From: Acidimicrobiales bacterium
GTDB taxonomy: Bacteria; Actinomycetota; Acidimicrobiia; Acidimicrobiales; VFJN01
Length of the DNA stretch: 11,330 nt
Assembly: GCA_016936035.1 (NCBI GenBank)
Contig: JAFGPU010000485.1
Coordinates: 1 to 11,330 of the forward strand
Reading direction: 5' to 3'
Of the stretch, positions 1 to 6,646 are shown in pieces. The position numbers were made by a program, and so were the translations under genes. The notes beneath the pieces are model-generated. The model was not told the origin of the DNA. It worked only from the letters and a program-made list of their open reading frames with translations, and ran no database searches. Each line of letters starts with the position of its first letter. Position 1 is the stretch's first letter.

Positions 1-941
1 CCTTCGACCGCACGGTCGACCTCGAGCTGCAGGCCGACTGCTTCGCCGGTGGGTGGACCGCCTGGGTGGCCGACGGCCGGGCCACCGGCTTCGAGCCCGG
101 CGACATCGACCTCGACAAGACCGTCGCCGGCATGCTCGCCATCCGCGACGAGCCCGGCACCTCACCCGACGACGTGTACGCCCACGGCAGCGGGTTCGAC
201 CGGGTCAGCGCCTTCCAGGACGGCTTCGAGAACGGCGCCGGAAAGTGCGCCGAGTACGCCGACGAGGACGTCGACCGGCGCACCGCCGAGATCGAGGATC
301 CGGACGTGCTCGCATCGGGCGGCGACTGGCCGCTCGAGGACGGGCCCCTGTCGCCCGACGGCGAGGGGCTGCTGACCAAGCTCGAGCGTGACCTCAACTC
401 GTTCTACACCCGGCTGTTCGACGAGCTGGGCACCGAGTTCACGCCGGTGGGCGACCTCGTCCTCGCCGACCCGGCGACCGATGCGATCGCGTGCGGTGGC
501 GACACGCTCAGCGGCGACGAGCTCGACTACGCCGCCCTCTACTGCGAGGACGAGCACGTCGTCGTCCTCGACGGCGAGGGCCTGGTCGAGAGCCTGAACG
601 ACCTCGGCGACTTCGCCGTCGCCAGCGAGGTGGCCCGCCTCTGGGCCATCGCAGCCCAGACGCAGCTCGGTGTCGTCGACGGCGACGAGGCCGGGCTGCA
701 GGCCGACTGCCTGACCGGCCGGTGGGCGGCGTGGACCTTCCCGCGCACCCCGGAGGGCGGGTCCGACAGCGACGAGCTGACGATGTCGGCGGGCGATCTC
801 GACGAGGGCATCATGGGCTTCCTCGCCTACGGGGCCGGCTTCGGCGACGACGGCCGCACGGTGTTCGAGCGCACGGCCGCGCTGCGCACGGGGTTCTTCG
901 AGGGCTACGGCGCCTGCGAGGAGTACGGCCCGCTGGGCTGA
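1..941 (+). CDS. Neutral zinc metallopeptidase-like protein with a degenerate second copy (5' partial)
   Basis: The reading frame is open from the window edge (first full codon at position 3) to TGA at 939-941, giving 312 visible residues; the true start lies upstream. Residues 8-13 read ELQADC, and a GSGFDR...FQDGFENG...C segment follows; both are typical of the tail of the YpfJ-like neutral zinc peptidase family (Pfam Zn_peptidase). From about residue 105 a second copy begins: DLNSFYTRLF, a CGG segment, YCEDEHVVVLD, GDFAVA, LQADC and again a GxGF...FFEGYGAC tail. In this second copy the position of the family HExxH motif reads RLWAI (residues 212-216), and the Glu before LQADC is Gly231, so zinc binding looks lost. 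Copy one's HExxH would lie just outside the window. Acidic composition suggests an extracytoplasmic protein, but the N-terminus is not visible. The gene ends convergently, overlapping the next gene by 37 bp. The family call is firm; protease activity of the visible part is unlikely. Confidence 0.8.
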   Translation, partial: FDRTVDLELQADCFAGGWTAWVADGRATGFEPGDIDLDKTVAGMLAIRDEPGTSPDDVYAHGSGFDRVSAFQDGFENGAGKCAEYADEDVDRRTAEIEDPDVLASGGDWPLEDGPLSPDGEGLLTKLERDLNSFYTRLFDELGTEFTPVGDLVLADPATDAIACGGDTLSGDELDYAALYCEDEHVVVLDGEGLVESLNDLGDFAVASEVARLWAIAAQTQLGVVDGDEAGLQADCLTGRWAAWTFPRTPEGGSDSDELTMSAGDLDEGIMGFLAYGAGFGDDGRTVFERTAALRTGFFEGYGACEEYGPLG

Positions 942-1309
942 TCGCGCCGGTTGCGACGCGACTCGCGCATCACCATGGCGGCGATGCCGCCGACACCGGC
1001 GACGATCAGCCCCAGCACGAGCACCTGCAGGGCGCCGCCGCGGTCGCCGGCCTCCGCCGGGTGACGGCCGGAGTTGGGCTTGGGGATGATGTCGTCGCCC
1101 TGCAGCGGCTCCTCCCCCACCTCGTCCGCGCTGCCGCCGGTGCCGTCGTCGGCCGGGGCGTCGGGCTCCTGCACGGGGCCGGAACCGGCCACGGTCACGC
1201 CGGCGAGGGCCGCGGGGCGCGCCACCGCCGCGGCCGCTGACGGGACGGTGAACAGGGCCAGGGCCGCCGCCGTCAGCCCGACGGCGGCGAGGAGGGGCCG
1301 GCGACGCAT
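905..1309 (-). CDS. Small secreted/membrane-anchored protein, signal peptide plus C-terminal TM
   Basis: This encodes 134 residues. Residues 1-27 form an Arg-rich, Ala/Leu-rich signal peptide (MRRRPLLAAVGLTAAALALF, then an Ala run). A Pro/Asp/Glu-rich linker follows at about 45-72, then DDIIPKPNSG (72-81) and AGDRGG (87-92). One transmembrane helix lies at about 94-114, followed by a basic cytoplasmic end (RESRRNRR). The arrangement predicts an extracytoplasmic acidic stalk held by a C-terminal anchor. I have an impression that the PKPNSG...AGDRGG-helix block recurs in small actinobacterial membrane proteins, but I cannot name a family or function. It lies 44 bp downstream of the aldehyde dehydrogenase on the same strand, so cotranscription is possible. 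An SD-like GGAGG is too far upstream of the ATG; instead an xANNNT hexamer sits 6 nt upstream, which suits a leaderless start. Its 3' end overlaps the convergent peptidase gene by 37 bp. Confidence 0.7.
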   Translation of the reverse strand: MRRRPLLAAVGLTAAALALFTVPSAAAAVARPAALAGVTVAGSGPVQEPDAPADDGTGGSADEVGEEPLQGDDIIPKPNSGRHPAEAGDRGGALQVLVLGLIVAGVGGIAAMVMRESRRNRRDQPSGPYSSQAP

Positions 1310-1353
1310 GGCGCCATGGTCCGACCGGCCCCACCTCCAGGTCAAAACGGCGG

Positions 1354-2808
1354 TCAGGACGGTGGCGTGTAGTCGCCCGGCAGGACGATCGACTTGGTCT
1401 CGAGGTACGCCGACAGGCCCTCCGGTCCCAGCTCGCGCCCGACGCCCGACGACTTGAACCCGCCGAACGGGTTGCGCATGTCGAGCGTGCCGAACTGGTT
1501 GATGCCGTAGGTGCCCGTGCGCACCTGGCGGGCCACGTCGATGCCCGCCTCGACGTCGCTGGTCCACACCGAGCCCGACAGGCCGTAGTCGCTGTCGTTG
1601 GCGATGCGGACGGCGTCGGCCGGGTCGTCGTAGGGCAGCACCGCGAGGACCGGGCCGAAGATCTCCTCCTGGGCGATGGTCATCTGGTTGTCGACGCGGG
1701 TGAACAGGGTCGGTTCGACGAACCAGCCCTTGTCGAGCCCGGCGGGGCGACCGCCGCCGACGGCGACCTGGGCGCCCTCGCTGCGGCCCTTCTCGATGTA
1801 GCCCAGCACCCGGTCGCGCTGGCGCTCGGCCACCAGCGGGCCGACGGCCACCGAGGGGTCGGTGGGGTCGCCGACCGACGTGGCCTTGACGGCGTCTGCG
1901 AGGGCGTCGACCACCTCGTCGTACCGGGCCCGCGAAGCCAGGATGCGGGTCTGGGCGATGCAGGCCTCGCCGTTGTTCATCAGCGCCGTGCCCATGAGCA
2001 GCGGCACCGTGCTGGCCAGGTCGGCGTCGTCGAGGATGATGGCGGCCGACTTGCCGCCCAGCTCGAGCGTGCACCGCTTGAGCATCTCGCCGCAGATCGC
2101 GCCGACCTTGCGTCCGGCGGCGGTCGAGCCGGTGAAGCCCACCTTGTCGACCCCCCGGTGGCGGACGATGTACTCGCCCACCTCGCGCCCCGCGGGCAGG
2201 ATCGACACCATGCCCTTGGGGAGCTCGATCTCGTCGAGGATCTCGCCCAGGATGTAGCCGTCCAGGGGCGTCTCGGGCGACGGCTTGAGGATCATCGGGG
2301 AACCGGCCGCCAGGGCGGCGCCGAGCTTGAGGGCCACGATGAACAGCGGCACGTTCCAGGGGATGATGCCCGCGGACACGCCCACCGGCTCCTTGCGCAC
2401 GAGGACCGGGCCGAGAGCACCCGGGCGGATCTCCTCGAACGGGAACGTGCGGGTCAGGTCGGCCCACCCGTCCAGCACCATGGTCGAGCTGAGCACCTGG
2501 CCCATGAGCGACCAGCTCGACGGCGACCCCATCTCGGCGGTGATGACCTCGGCCATCTCCTGCGACCGGGCCTGGATGGCCTGCGACAGCTTGGCCAGGT
2601 AGTCGGCACGCTCGGCCGGGGTGAGCTGCGGGTACGGCCCCGCGAGCGCGGCCTTGGCGGCCTCGACCGCGCGGTCGACGTCTCCCTCGGACGCCTCGGG
2701 GACCCGGGCGATGACCTCCTCGGTGGTGGGGCTGACCACCTCGATCGTGTTGGTGCCGGCCGGCGCCACCCACTCGCCGCCGATGTAGAGCGTGTCCTTG
2801 ATCTCCAT
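1354..2808 (-). CDS. NAD(P)-dependent aldehyde dehydrogenase
   Basis: This encodes 484 residues, the normal length for the aldehyde dehydrogenase superfamily. The fold markers occur in order: PWNVP with Asn152, the coenzyme-binding LKPSPE with Lys175, GFTGSTAAGR (224-233), the general base Glu249 in LELGGKSA, the nucleophile Cys283 in GEACIAQTR, EIFGPV (382-387) and NPFGGFKSSGVGRELG near the end. The enzyme oxidises an aldehyde to the carboxylic acid with NAD(P)+ in the cytosol. The substrate cannot be read from sequence; the overall look is of the broad betaine-/general-aldehyde dehydrogenase group common in mycobacteria and relatives. The ATG at 2808 is preceded by GGAGG with a 4-nt gap, which fixes the start. 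It is transcribed divergently from a cytochrome P450, which suggests that the two act on the same pathway, the P450 hydroxylating and this enzyme oxidising a resulting aldehyde. That link is inference. Confidence 0.95.
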   Translation of the reverse strand: MEIKDTLYIGGEWVAPAGTNTIEVVSPTTEEVIARVPEASEGDVDRAVEAAKAALAGPYPQLTPAERADYLAKLSQAIQARSQEMAEVITAEMGSPSSWSLMGQVLSSTMVLDGWADLTRTFPFEEIRPGALGPVLVRKEPVGVSAGIIPWNVPLFIVALKLGAALAAGSPMILKPSPETPLDGYILGEILDEIELPKGMVSILPAGREVGEYIVRHRGVDKVGFTGSTAAGRKVGAICGEMLKRCTLELGGKSAAIILDDADLASTVPLLMGTALMNNGEACIAQTRILASRARYDEVVDALADAVKATSVGDPTDPSVAVGPLVAERQRDRVLGYIEKGRSEGAQVAVGGGRPAGLDKGWFVEPTLFTRVDNQMTIAQEEIFGPVLAVLPYDDPADAVRIANDSDYGLSGSVWTSDVEAGIDVARQVRTGTYGINQFGTLDMRNPFGGFKSSGVGRELGPEGLSAYLETKSIVLPGDYTPPS

Positions 2809-2821
2809 GAGCCCTCCAGGC

Positions 2822-2850
2822 CTGAAACCGTGTCAGATATCGTGCCACGG
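2822..2850. promoter_or_regulatory. Candidate operator: near-perfect dyad between aldehyde dehydrogenase and P450
   Basis: The 15-mer CTGAAACCGTGTCAG (2822-2836) is a dyad with 6 of 7 base pairs matching. Overlapping it, CCGTGTCA (2828-2835) and TGCCACGG (2843-2850) form an 8-bp inverted repeat with one mismatch around a GATATCG spacer. Two overlapping dyads in a 94-bp divergent promoter region look like a binding site for a dimeric (for example TetR-type) repressor. On the minus strand a weak promoter, TGGAAC-17-GATATC, would be covered by it. No regulator gene is present in the window, so the cognate protein is unknown. Confidence 0.45.
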
Positions 2851-2875
2851 GTCACGCCGTTCCACACAGGCGGGG

Positions 2876-2889
2876 TGACATCGACGTCA
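2876..2889. promoter_or_regulatory. Second candidate dyad upstream of P450
   Basis: TGACATCGACGTCA is a 14-bp dyad with 6 of 7 pairs matching. It ends at the first base of the P450 Shine-Dalgarno AGGAGG (2889-2894), which is 8 nt before the GTG start. Its centre is about 53 bp from the centre of the 2822-2836 dyad, close to five helical turns. A protein bound here would block ribosome access or transcription start of the P450 gene. The site is short and could be chance. Confidence 0.25.
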
Positions 2890-2902
2890 GGAGGGGGGAG
2901 CC

Positions 2903-4165
2903 GTGGCCAGCGACACCACGACCTCGGGCCCGGGCCCGCAGGCCGGCGGCACGAGAGGTGCCTCGGCGCAGCACGACGACCTCGTGCACCGGGTGCTCGA
3001 CGACGGGTTCCTCGCCGGCGACCCCTTCCCCGACCTGGCCCGGTTGCGGGCCGAGGCACCGGTGGCCCACCACGCCGCCACCGGCGCGTGGGTGCTGTCC
3101 CGCCACGCAGACGTCGTGGCCGCCTCCCGCGACCCGGCCACGTTCTGCTCGGGCAAGGGCATCCTGCTGATGGAGATCGGCGCCAGCTACGACTCGCCGC
3201 CGACGATGATGCACACCGACCCGCCGGCCCACACCCGGTACCGCAAGCTGGTGCAGCCGGCGTTCGCGCCGTCGGTCATGCGGGCGCTCGAGGACGCCAT
3301 CACCGCGAGGGCGCGCGCCGCCGTCGCCGCCCTGCCCGCCGGGGAACCCGTCGACGTCGTGGCCGAGCTCGCGGTGCCGTTCCCGCTCCGGGTCATCAGC
3401 GACCTGCTCGGCATCCCCGAGGACGACTGGCCCCGCTTCTACGAGTGGTCCGAGGCCGCGATCCCCGGCGCCACCGACTGGCCGCCCGAGCGCACCGCCG
3501 AGCTGATGGGCGAGATGGTGACCTACCTGCTGGCGACGGCCGCCGCCCGGCGGGCCGACCCCCACGACGACGTGATCTCGCTGCTCGCCACCGTCGAGGT
3601 CGACGGCGACACCCTCGACGACACCGAGCTGGCCATGTTCCTGGTGCAGCTGCTCGTGGCCGGCAACGAGACCACCCGCAACGCCCTGTCCGGCGGACTG
3701 GTGGCGTTCGCCGAGCACCCGGACCAGTGGGCCCGGCTACGGTCCGGGCGAGCGGGCGCGCCGCCGGCCGCGCTCGACACCGCGGTGGACGAGGTGCTGC
3801 GGTGGACCACCCCGGTCGTCTACTTCATGCGCACCACCACCCGCGAGGTCACCGTCCGTGACGTCACCCTGCCGGCGGGCACGCCCGTGGTGCTCCACTA
3901 CCTGGCCGCCAACCGCGACGAGGCCGAGTTCGGCCCGACCGCCGACCGGTTCGACATCGGGCGCACACCCAACCACCACGTGGCGTTCGGATCGGGACCG
4001 CACTTCTGCCTGGGCGCCGCGCTCGCACGCATCGAGCTGCGGGCGATGCTCGACGCCCTCGCCGCCCGCTTCGCCGCCATCGAGCCCGCCGGGCCGGTCG
4101 AACGGTCGATGTCGCTGGTGATCGCCGGCGTGCGCCGCGCCCCGATGGTGCTGACCGAGGCCTGA
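2903..4165 (+). CDS. Cytochrome P450 (soluble bacterial class)
   Basis: This encodes 420 residues, the usual bacterial P450 size, with no membrane anchor. The I-helix oxygen-activation motif is AGNETTR (253-259), the K-helix ExxR is E297-VL-R300, and the heme-binding loop is FGSGPHFCLG (362-371) with thiolate ligand Cys369. An HTDPPAHTRYRKLV block in the first third is the conserved C-helix region. The enzyme should insert one oxygen atom into a hydrophobic substrate using electrons from a ferredoxin and its reductase; no dedicated ferredoxin gene adjoins it. The general look recalls actinobacterial P450s of lipid, terpene or sterol metabolism, but I cannot assign a CYP family by eye. The GTG start is supported by AGGAGG 8 nt upstream. 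It is divergent from an aldehyde dehydrogenase with palindromes between them, and its stop lies 18 bp from the convergent acetoacetyl-CoA synthetase. Confidence 0.96.
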   Translation: MASDTTTSGPGPQAGGTRGASAQHDDLVHRVLDDGFLAGDPFPDLARLRAEAPVAHHAATGAWVLSRHADVVAASRDPATFCSGKGILLMEIGASYDSPPTMMHTDPPAHTRYRKLVQPAFAPSVMRALEDAITARARAAVAALPAGEPVDVVAELAVPFPLRVISDLLGIPEDDWPRFYEWSEAAIPGATDWPPERTAELMGEMVTYLLATAAARRADPHDDVISLLATVEVDGDTLDDTELAMFLVQLLVAGNETTRNALSGGLVAFAEHPDQWARLRSGRAGAPPAALDTAVDEVLRWTTPVVYFMRTTTREVTVRDVTLPAGTPVVLHYLAANRDEAEFGPTADRFDIGRTPNHHVAFGSGPHFCLGAALARIELRAMLDALAARFAAIEPAGPVERSMSLVIAGVRRAPMVLTEA

Positions 4166-4183
4166 TCCGGCCCGCTGCTCGGC

Positions 4184-6169
4184 TCAGACGCCGCGGTGCG
4201 AGGCGAAGGCGTCGAGCACCTCGGGGTTGGCGAGGCTGCCCCGGCTCGCCGCCGCATCGGGATCGGCACCGCTGAGGATGCGCTTGACGGGCACCTCGAG
4301 CTTCTTGCCGGACAGCGTGCGGGGCACACCCGGCACCTGGTGGATCTCGTCCGGAACGTGCCGGGGCGACAGCTCGGTGCGGAGCGCCGTGGCGATGCGC
4401 GTCCGCAGGTCGTCGTCGAGGTGCCCCCCGCCGGCCGGCGCCACGAACAGGAGCAGGCGGCCCGGACCGCCCGCCGGGTCCTCGAGGTGGACGACCAGGC
4501 TGTCGGCCACCTCGGGCAGCGACTCGACCACGGCGTACAGCTCGGCCGTGCCCATGCGCACGCCGCCACGGTTGAGGGTCGCGTCCGACCGGCCCGTGAT
4601 CGTGCAGGCGCCGTTAGGGAAGATCGTGATCCAGTCGCCGTGCGTCCACACGCCCGGGTGGCCCTCGAAGTACGCCGCCCGGTAGCGCGACCCGTCGTCG
4701 TCGCCCCAGAACCCCACGGGCATCGACGGCATGGGCGCGGTGATGACCAGCTCGCCCTGCTCTCCTACGACCGACCGTCCGTCGTCGTCGTACGCCTCGA
4801 CCTTGGCCCCCAGGTACCGGCACGAGATCTCGCCCGAACGGACCGGCACCAGCGGGCAGCCCCCCACGAACGCCGTGCACACGTCGGTGCCGCCGCTCAC
4901 CGACGACAGCAACAGGTCGTCGCCCACCGCGTCGTACACCCAGTCGAACCCCTCGGCCGGCAGCGGCGCACCCGTCGAGCCGACGCCCCGCAGGGCGCGG
5001 AGGTCGGCGACGGAGGACGGCTCGACCCCCGCCTTGCGACATGCCAGCAGGAACGGTGCGGAGGTGCCGAAGAAGGTGACCCCCTCCTCGGCGGCCAGGC
5101 GCCACAGCGCGGTCAGGTCCGGATGGCCGGGGTCGCCGTCGAACAGCACCGGGCTGGCGCCCACCAGCAGGCCCGACACCAGGTAGTTCCACATCATCCA
5201 GCCGGTCGTGGAGAACCAGAAGAACCGGTCGCCCGGGCCGAGGTCGTTGTGCAGCGCGAGCACCTTGTGGTGCTCGACGAGGATGCCCCCGTGCCCGTGC
5301 ACGATGGGCTTGGGCAGTCCGGTCGTGCCGGAGGAGTACAGGACGTACAGCGGGTGGTCGAACGGGACGTCGTCGAACACCAGGTCGGCACGCTCGGCGA
5401 GCAGCTCCCCCCACGTGGTGGAGCCCTCGTGGCGGGCCGCTTCCGGGTCGTCGGCCAGGTAGGGCACGGTGACCGTGGCGCGCAGCGAGGGCAGCTCGGT
5501 GCGGATCGCCGCGACCTCCGCGGCCCGGTCGACCGCCTTGGCGCCGTAGCGGTAGCCGTCGACCGCCAACAGGACCGCCGGCTCGATCTGGCGAAGCCGG
5601 TCGACGACGCTGCGCGTGCCGAACTCGGGCGCGCACGACGACCACACCGCGCCCAGGCTGGCCGTGGCGAGGAAGGCGACGACTGTCTCGGGGATGTTGG
5701 GCAGGTACGCCGCCACCCGGTCGCCCCGACCGACCCCGAGTCGCACCAGTCCGGACCGGCACCGCGCGACCTGGTCGCGCAGCTCGGCCATCGACAGCTC
5801 GACTCGCTCACGGGCCTGCGAGCGGGCGACGAGCGCCGGGCCGTCGGGCTCGCTGCGCAGTGCGTGGGCGGCGTAGTTCAGCTCGACCCCCGGGAACCAG
5901 CGGGCGCCGGGCATGACCGGGGACTCGATGGCGGCGGCGACCGGTGTCGACGAGTCGAGGTGGAAGTGGTCCCAGATCGACCGCCAGAAGCCGTCGAGGT
6001 CGGTGACCGACCACCGCCACAGCGCGTCGTAGTCGGCGAAGGTCAGGCCGCTCTCGACCGCGAGCCATTGCAGGTACCGCCCGATGCGGCTGCGCTGCTC
6101 GACGTCGTCGGGTGGCTGCCACAGGATGCGCCCCCGCTCCTGGCCGATGCGTGCCCCCTCGCTGCCCAT
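4184..6169 (-). CDS. Acetoacetyl-CoA synthetase (acetoacetate-CoA ligase)
   Basis: This encodes 661 residues, matching the roughly 650-residue acetoacetate-CoA ligase branch of the adenylate-forming superfamily. The N-terminal ILWQPP...YLQWL and FWRSIWDHF, then ARWFPGVELNYAAH, are typical of this branch. The AMP-binding P-loop is YSSGTTGLPKP (278-288); THGDW with Asp511 and GRSD with Arg527 contact ATP; SGKKLEVPVKRIL carries the catalytic Lys622. The reaction is acetoacetate + ATP + CoA to acetoacetyl-CoA, AMP and pyrophosphate in the cytosol, feeding ketone bodies or leucine/lipid breakdown products into thiolysis or biosynthesis. The ATG at 6169 has no Shine-Dalgarno; TAGCGT (6176-6181 on this strand) ends 6 nt upstream, as in leaderless promoters, and its TAG is also the stop of the upstream cupredoxin. 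The gap to that gene is 9 bp, so readthrough is also possible. A propionyl/acetyl-CoA synthetase is a less likely reading. Confidence 0.93.
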   Translation of the reverse strand: MGSEGARIGQERGRILWQPPDDVEQRSRIGRYLQWLAVESGLTFADYDALWRWSVTDLDGFWRSIWDHFHLDSSTPVAAAIESPVMPGARWFPGVELNYAAHALRSEPDGPALVARSQARERVELSMAELRDQVARCRSGLVRLGVGRGDRVAAYLPNIPETVVAFLATASLGAVWSSCAPEFGTRSVVDRLRQIEPAVLLAVDGYRYGAKAVDRAAEVAAIRTELPSLRATVTVPYLADDPEAARHEGSTTWGELLAERADLVFDDVPFDHPLYVLYSSGTTGLPKPIVHGHGGILVEHHKVLALHNDLGPGDRFFWFSTTGWMMWNYLVSGLLVGASPVLFDGDPGHPDLTALWRLAAEEGVTFFGTSAPFLLACRKAGVEPSSVADLRALRGVGSTGAPLPAEGFDWVYDAVGDDLLLSSVSGGTDVCTAFVGGCPLVPVRSGEISCRYLGAKVEAYDDDGRSVVGEQGELVITAPMPSMPVGFWGDDDGSRYRAAYFEGHPGVWTHGDWITIFPNGACTITGRSDATLNRGGVRMGTAELYAVVESLPEVADSLVVHLEDPAGGPGRLLLFVAPAGGGHLDDDLRTRIATALRTELSPRHVPDEIHQVPGVPRTLSGKKLEVPVKRILSGADPDAAASRGSLANPEVLDAFASHRGV

Positions 6170-6178
6170 GCGCCCACG

Positions 6179-6646
6179 CTACGCCCCCGGTCGCCCGTCG
6201 GCGGGCACGACCTCGACCACGCCGTGCATGCCGTGCTCGTAGTGGCCGGGGAGGTGGCAGGCGAACTCGAACGTGCCGGTCTCGTCGAACCGGAAGGTGG
6301 TGACGGCCACGCCGTTCGGGCCCACCGACACCTCGCCGGGGATCGACGGATGCTCGGCCTCGTTGCCGGTCGCGTGCCGGGCATGGACGTCCGGCGGGCC
6401 GACGATCAGCTCGTGGTTGATCGGATCGCCGTTGACCACCACGAACCGCACCCGGGTGCCCTCGACGACCCGCAGCTCGTCGGGGGCGAACAGGCTGTGC
6501 TCGACGTCGAGCTGGACGGTCACCTCGCCGGGCCCCGACGCGGGCGCCTCGGCGTCTCCGGCTGCGGCAGCGACGGCGTACCCGGCGGCGGCCACCACCA
6601 GGGCCACGCCCACCGCCGCTGCCGCCCACCTGACCACGCCGCTCAC
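6179..6646 (-). CDS. Membrane-anchored or secreted cupredoxin (type-1 copper protein)
   Basis: This encodes 155 residues. A hydrophobic N-terminal segment (about 5-29) acts as signal peptide or membrane anchor. A short acidic linker is followed by a single cupredoxin domain (about 40-148). The type-1 copper ligands are visible: His78 in INHEL, then Cys130, His135 and Met140 in CHLPGHYEHGM, the C-x4-H-x4-M spacing of plastocyanin/azurin-type proteins. It should carry single electrons, or bind copper, outside the cytoplasmic membrane. The GTG start overlaps the stop of the DUF2330 gene as GTGA (6643-6646), so translation is probably coupled. A later in-frame GTG three codons on is possible but less attractive. 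The partner is unknown; the nearby cytochrome-b-like gene makes a membrane redox partner plausible. Nitrosocyanin- or CopC-like alternatives fit the ligand set less well. Confidence 0.88.
   Translation of the reverse strand: MSGVVRWAAAAVGVALVVAAAGYAVAAAAGDAEAPASGPGEVTVQLDVEHSLFAPDELRVVEGTRVRFVVVNGDPINHELIVGPPDVHARHATGNEAEHPSIPGEVSVGPNGVAVTTFRFDETGTFEFACHLPGHYEHGMHGVVEVVPADGRPGA

Noticed and set aside
1307..1318. Perfect 12-bp palindrome CATGGCGCCATG at the small membrane protein start
   Set aside because: It arises from overlapping ATG triplets on both strands around GGCGCC; the start-site explanation (leaderless hexamer) accounts for it without invoking an operator.
162..1334. A 390-codon minus-strand frame opposite the peptidase gene
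   Set aside because: Low-complexity antisense frame with no motif; the plus strand has clear family features.
905..2848. A 647-codon minus-strand frame spanning the aldehyde dehydrogenase region
   Set aside because: Only its last 134 codons (from the ATG at 1309) look like a protein. The upstream part is an out-of-frame shadow of the aldehyde dehydrogenase gene.
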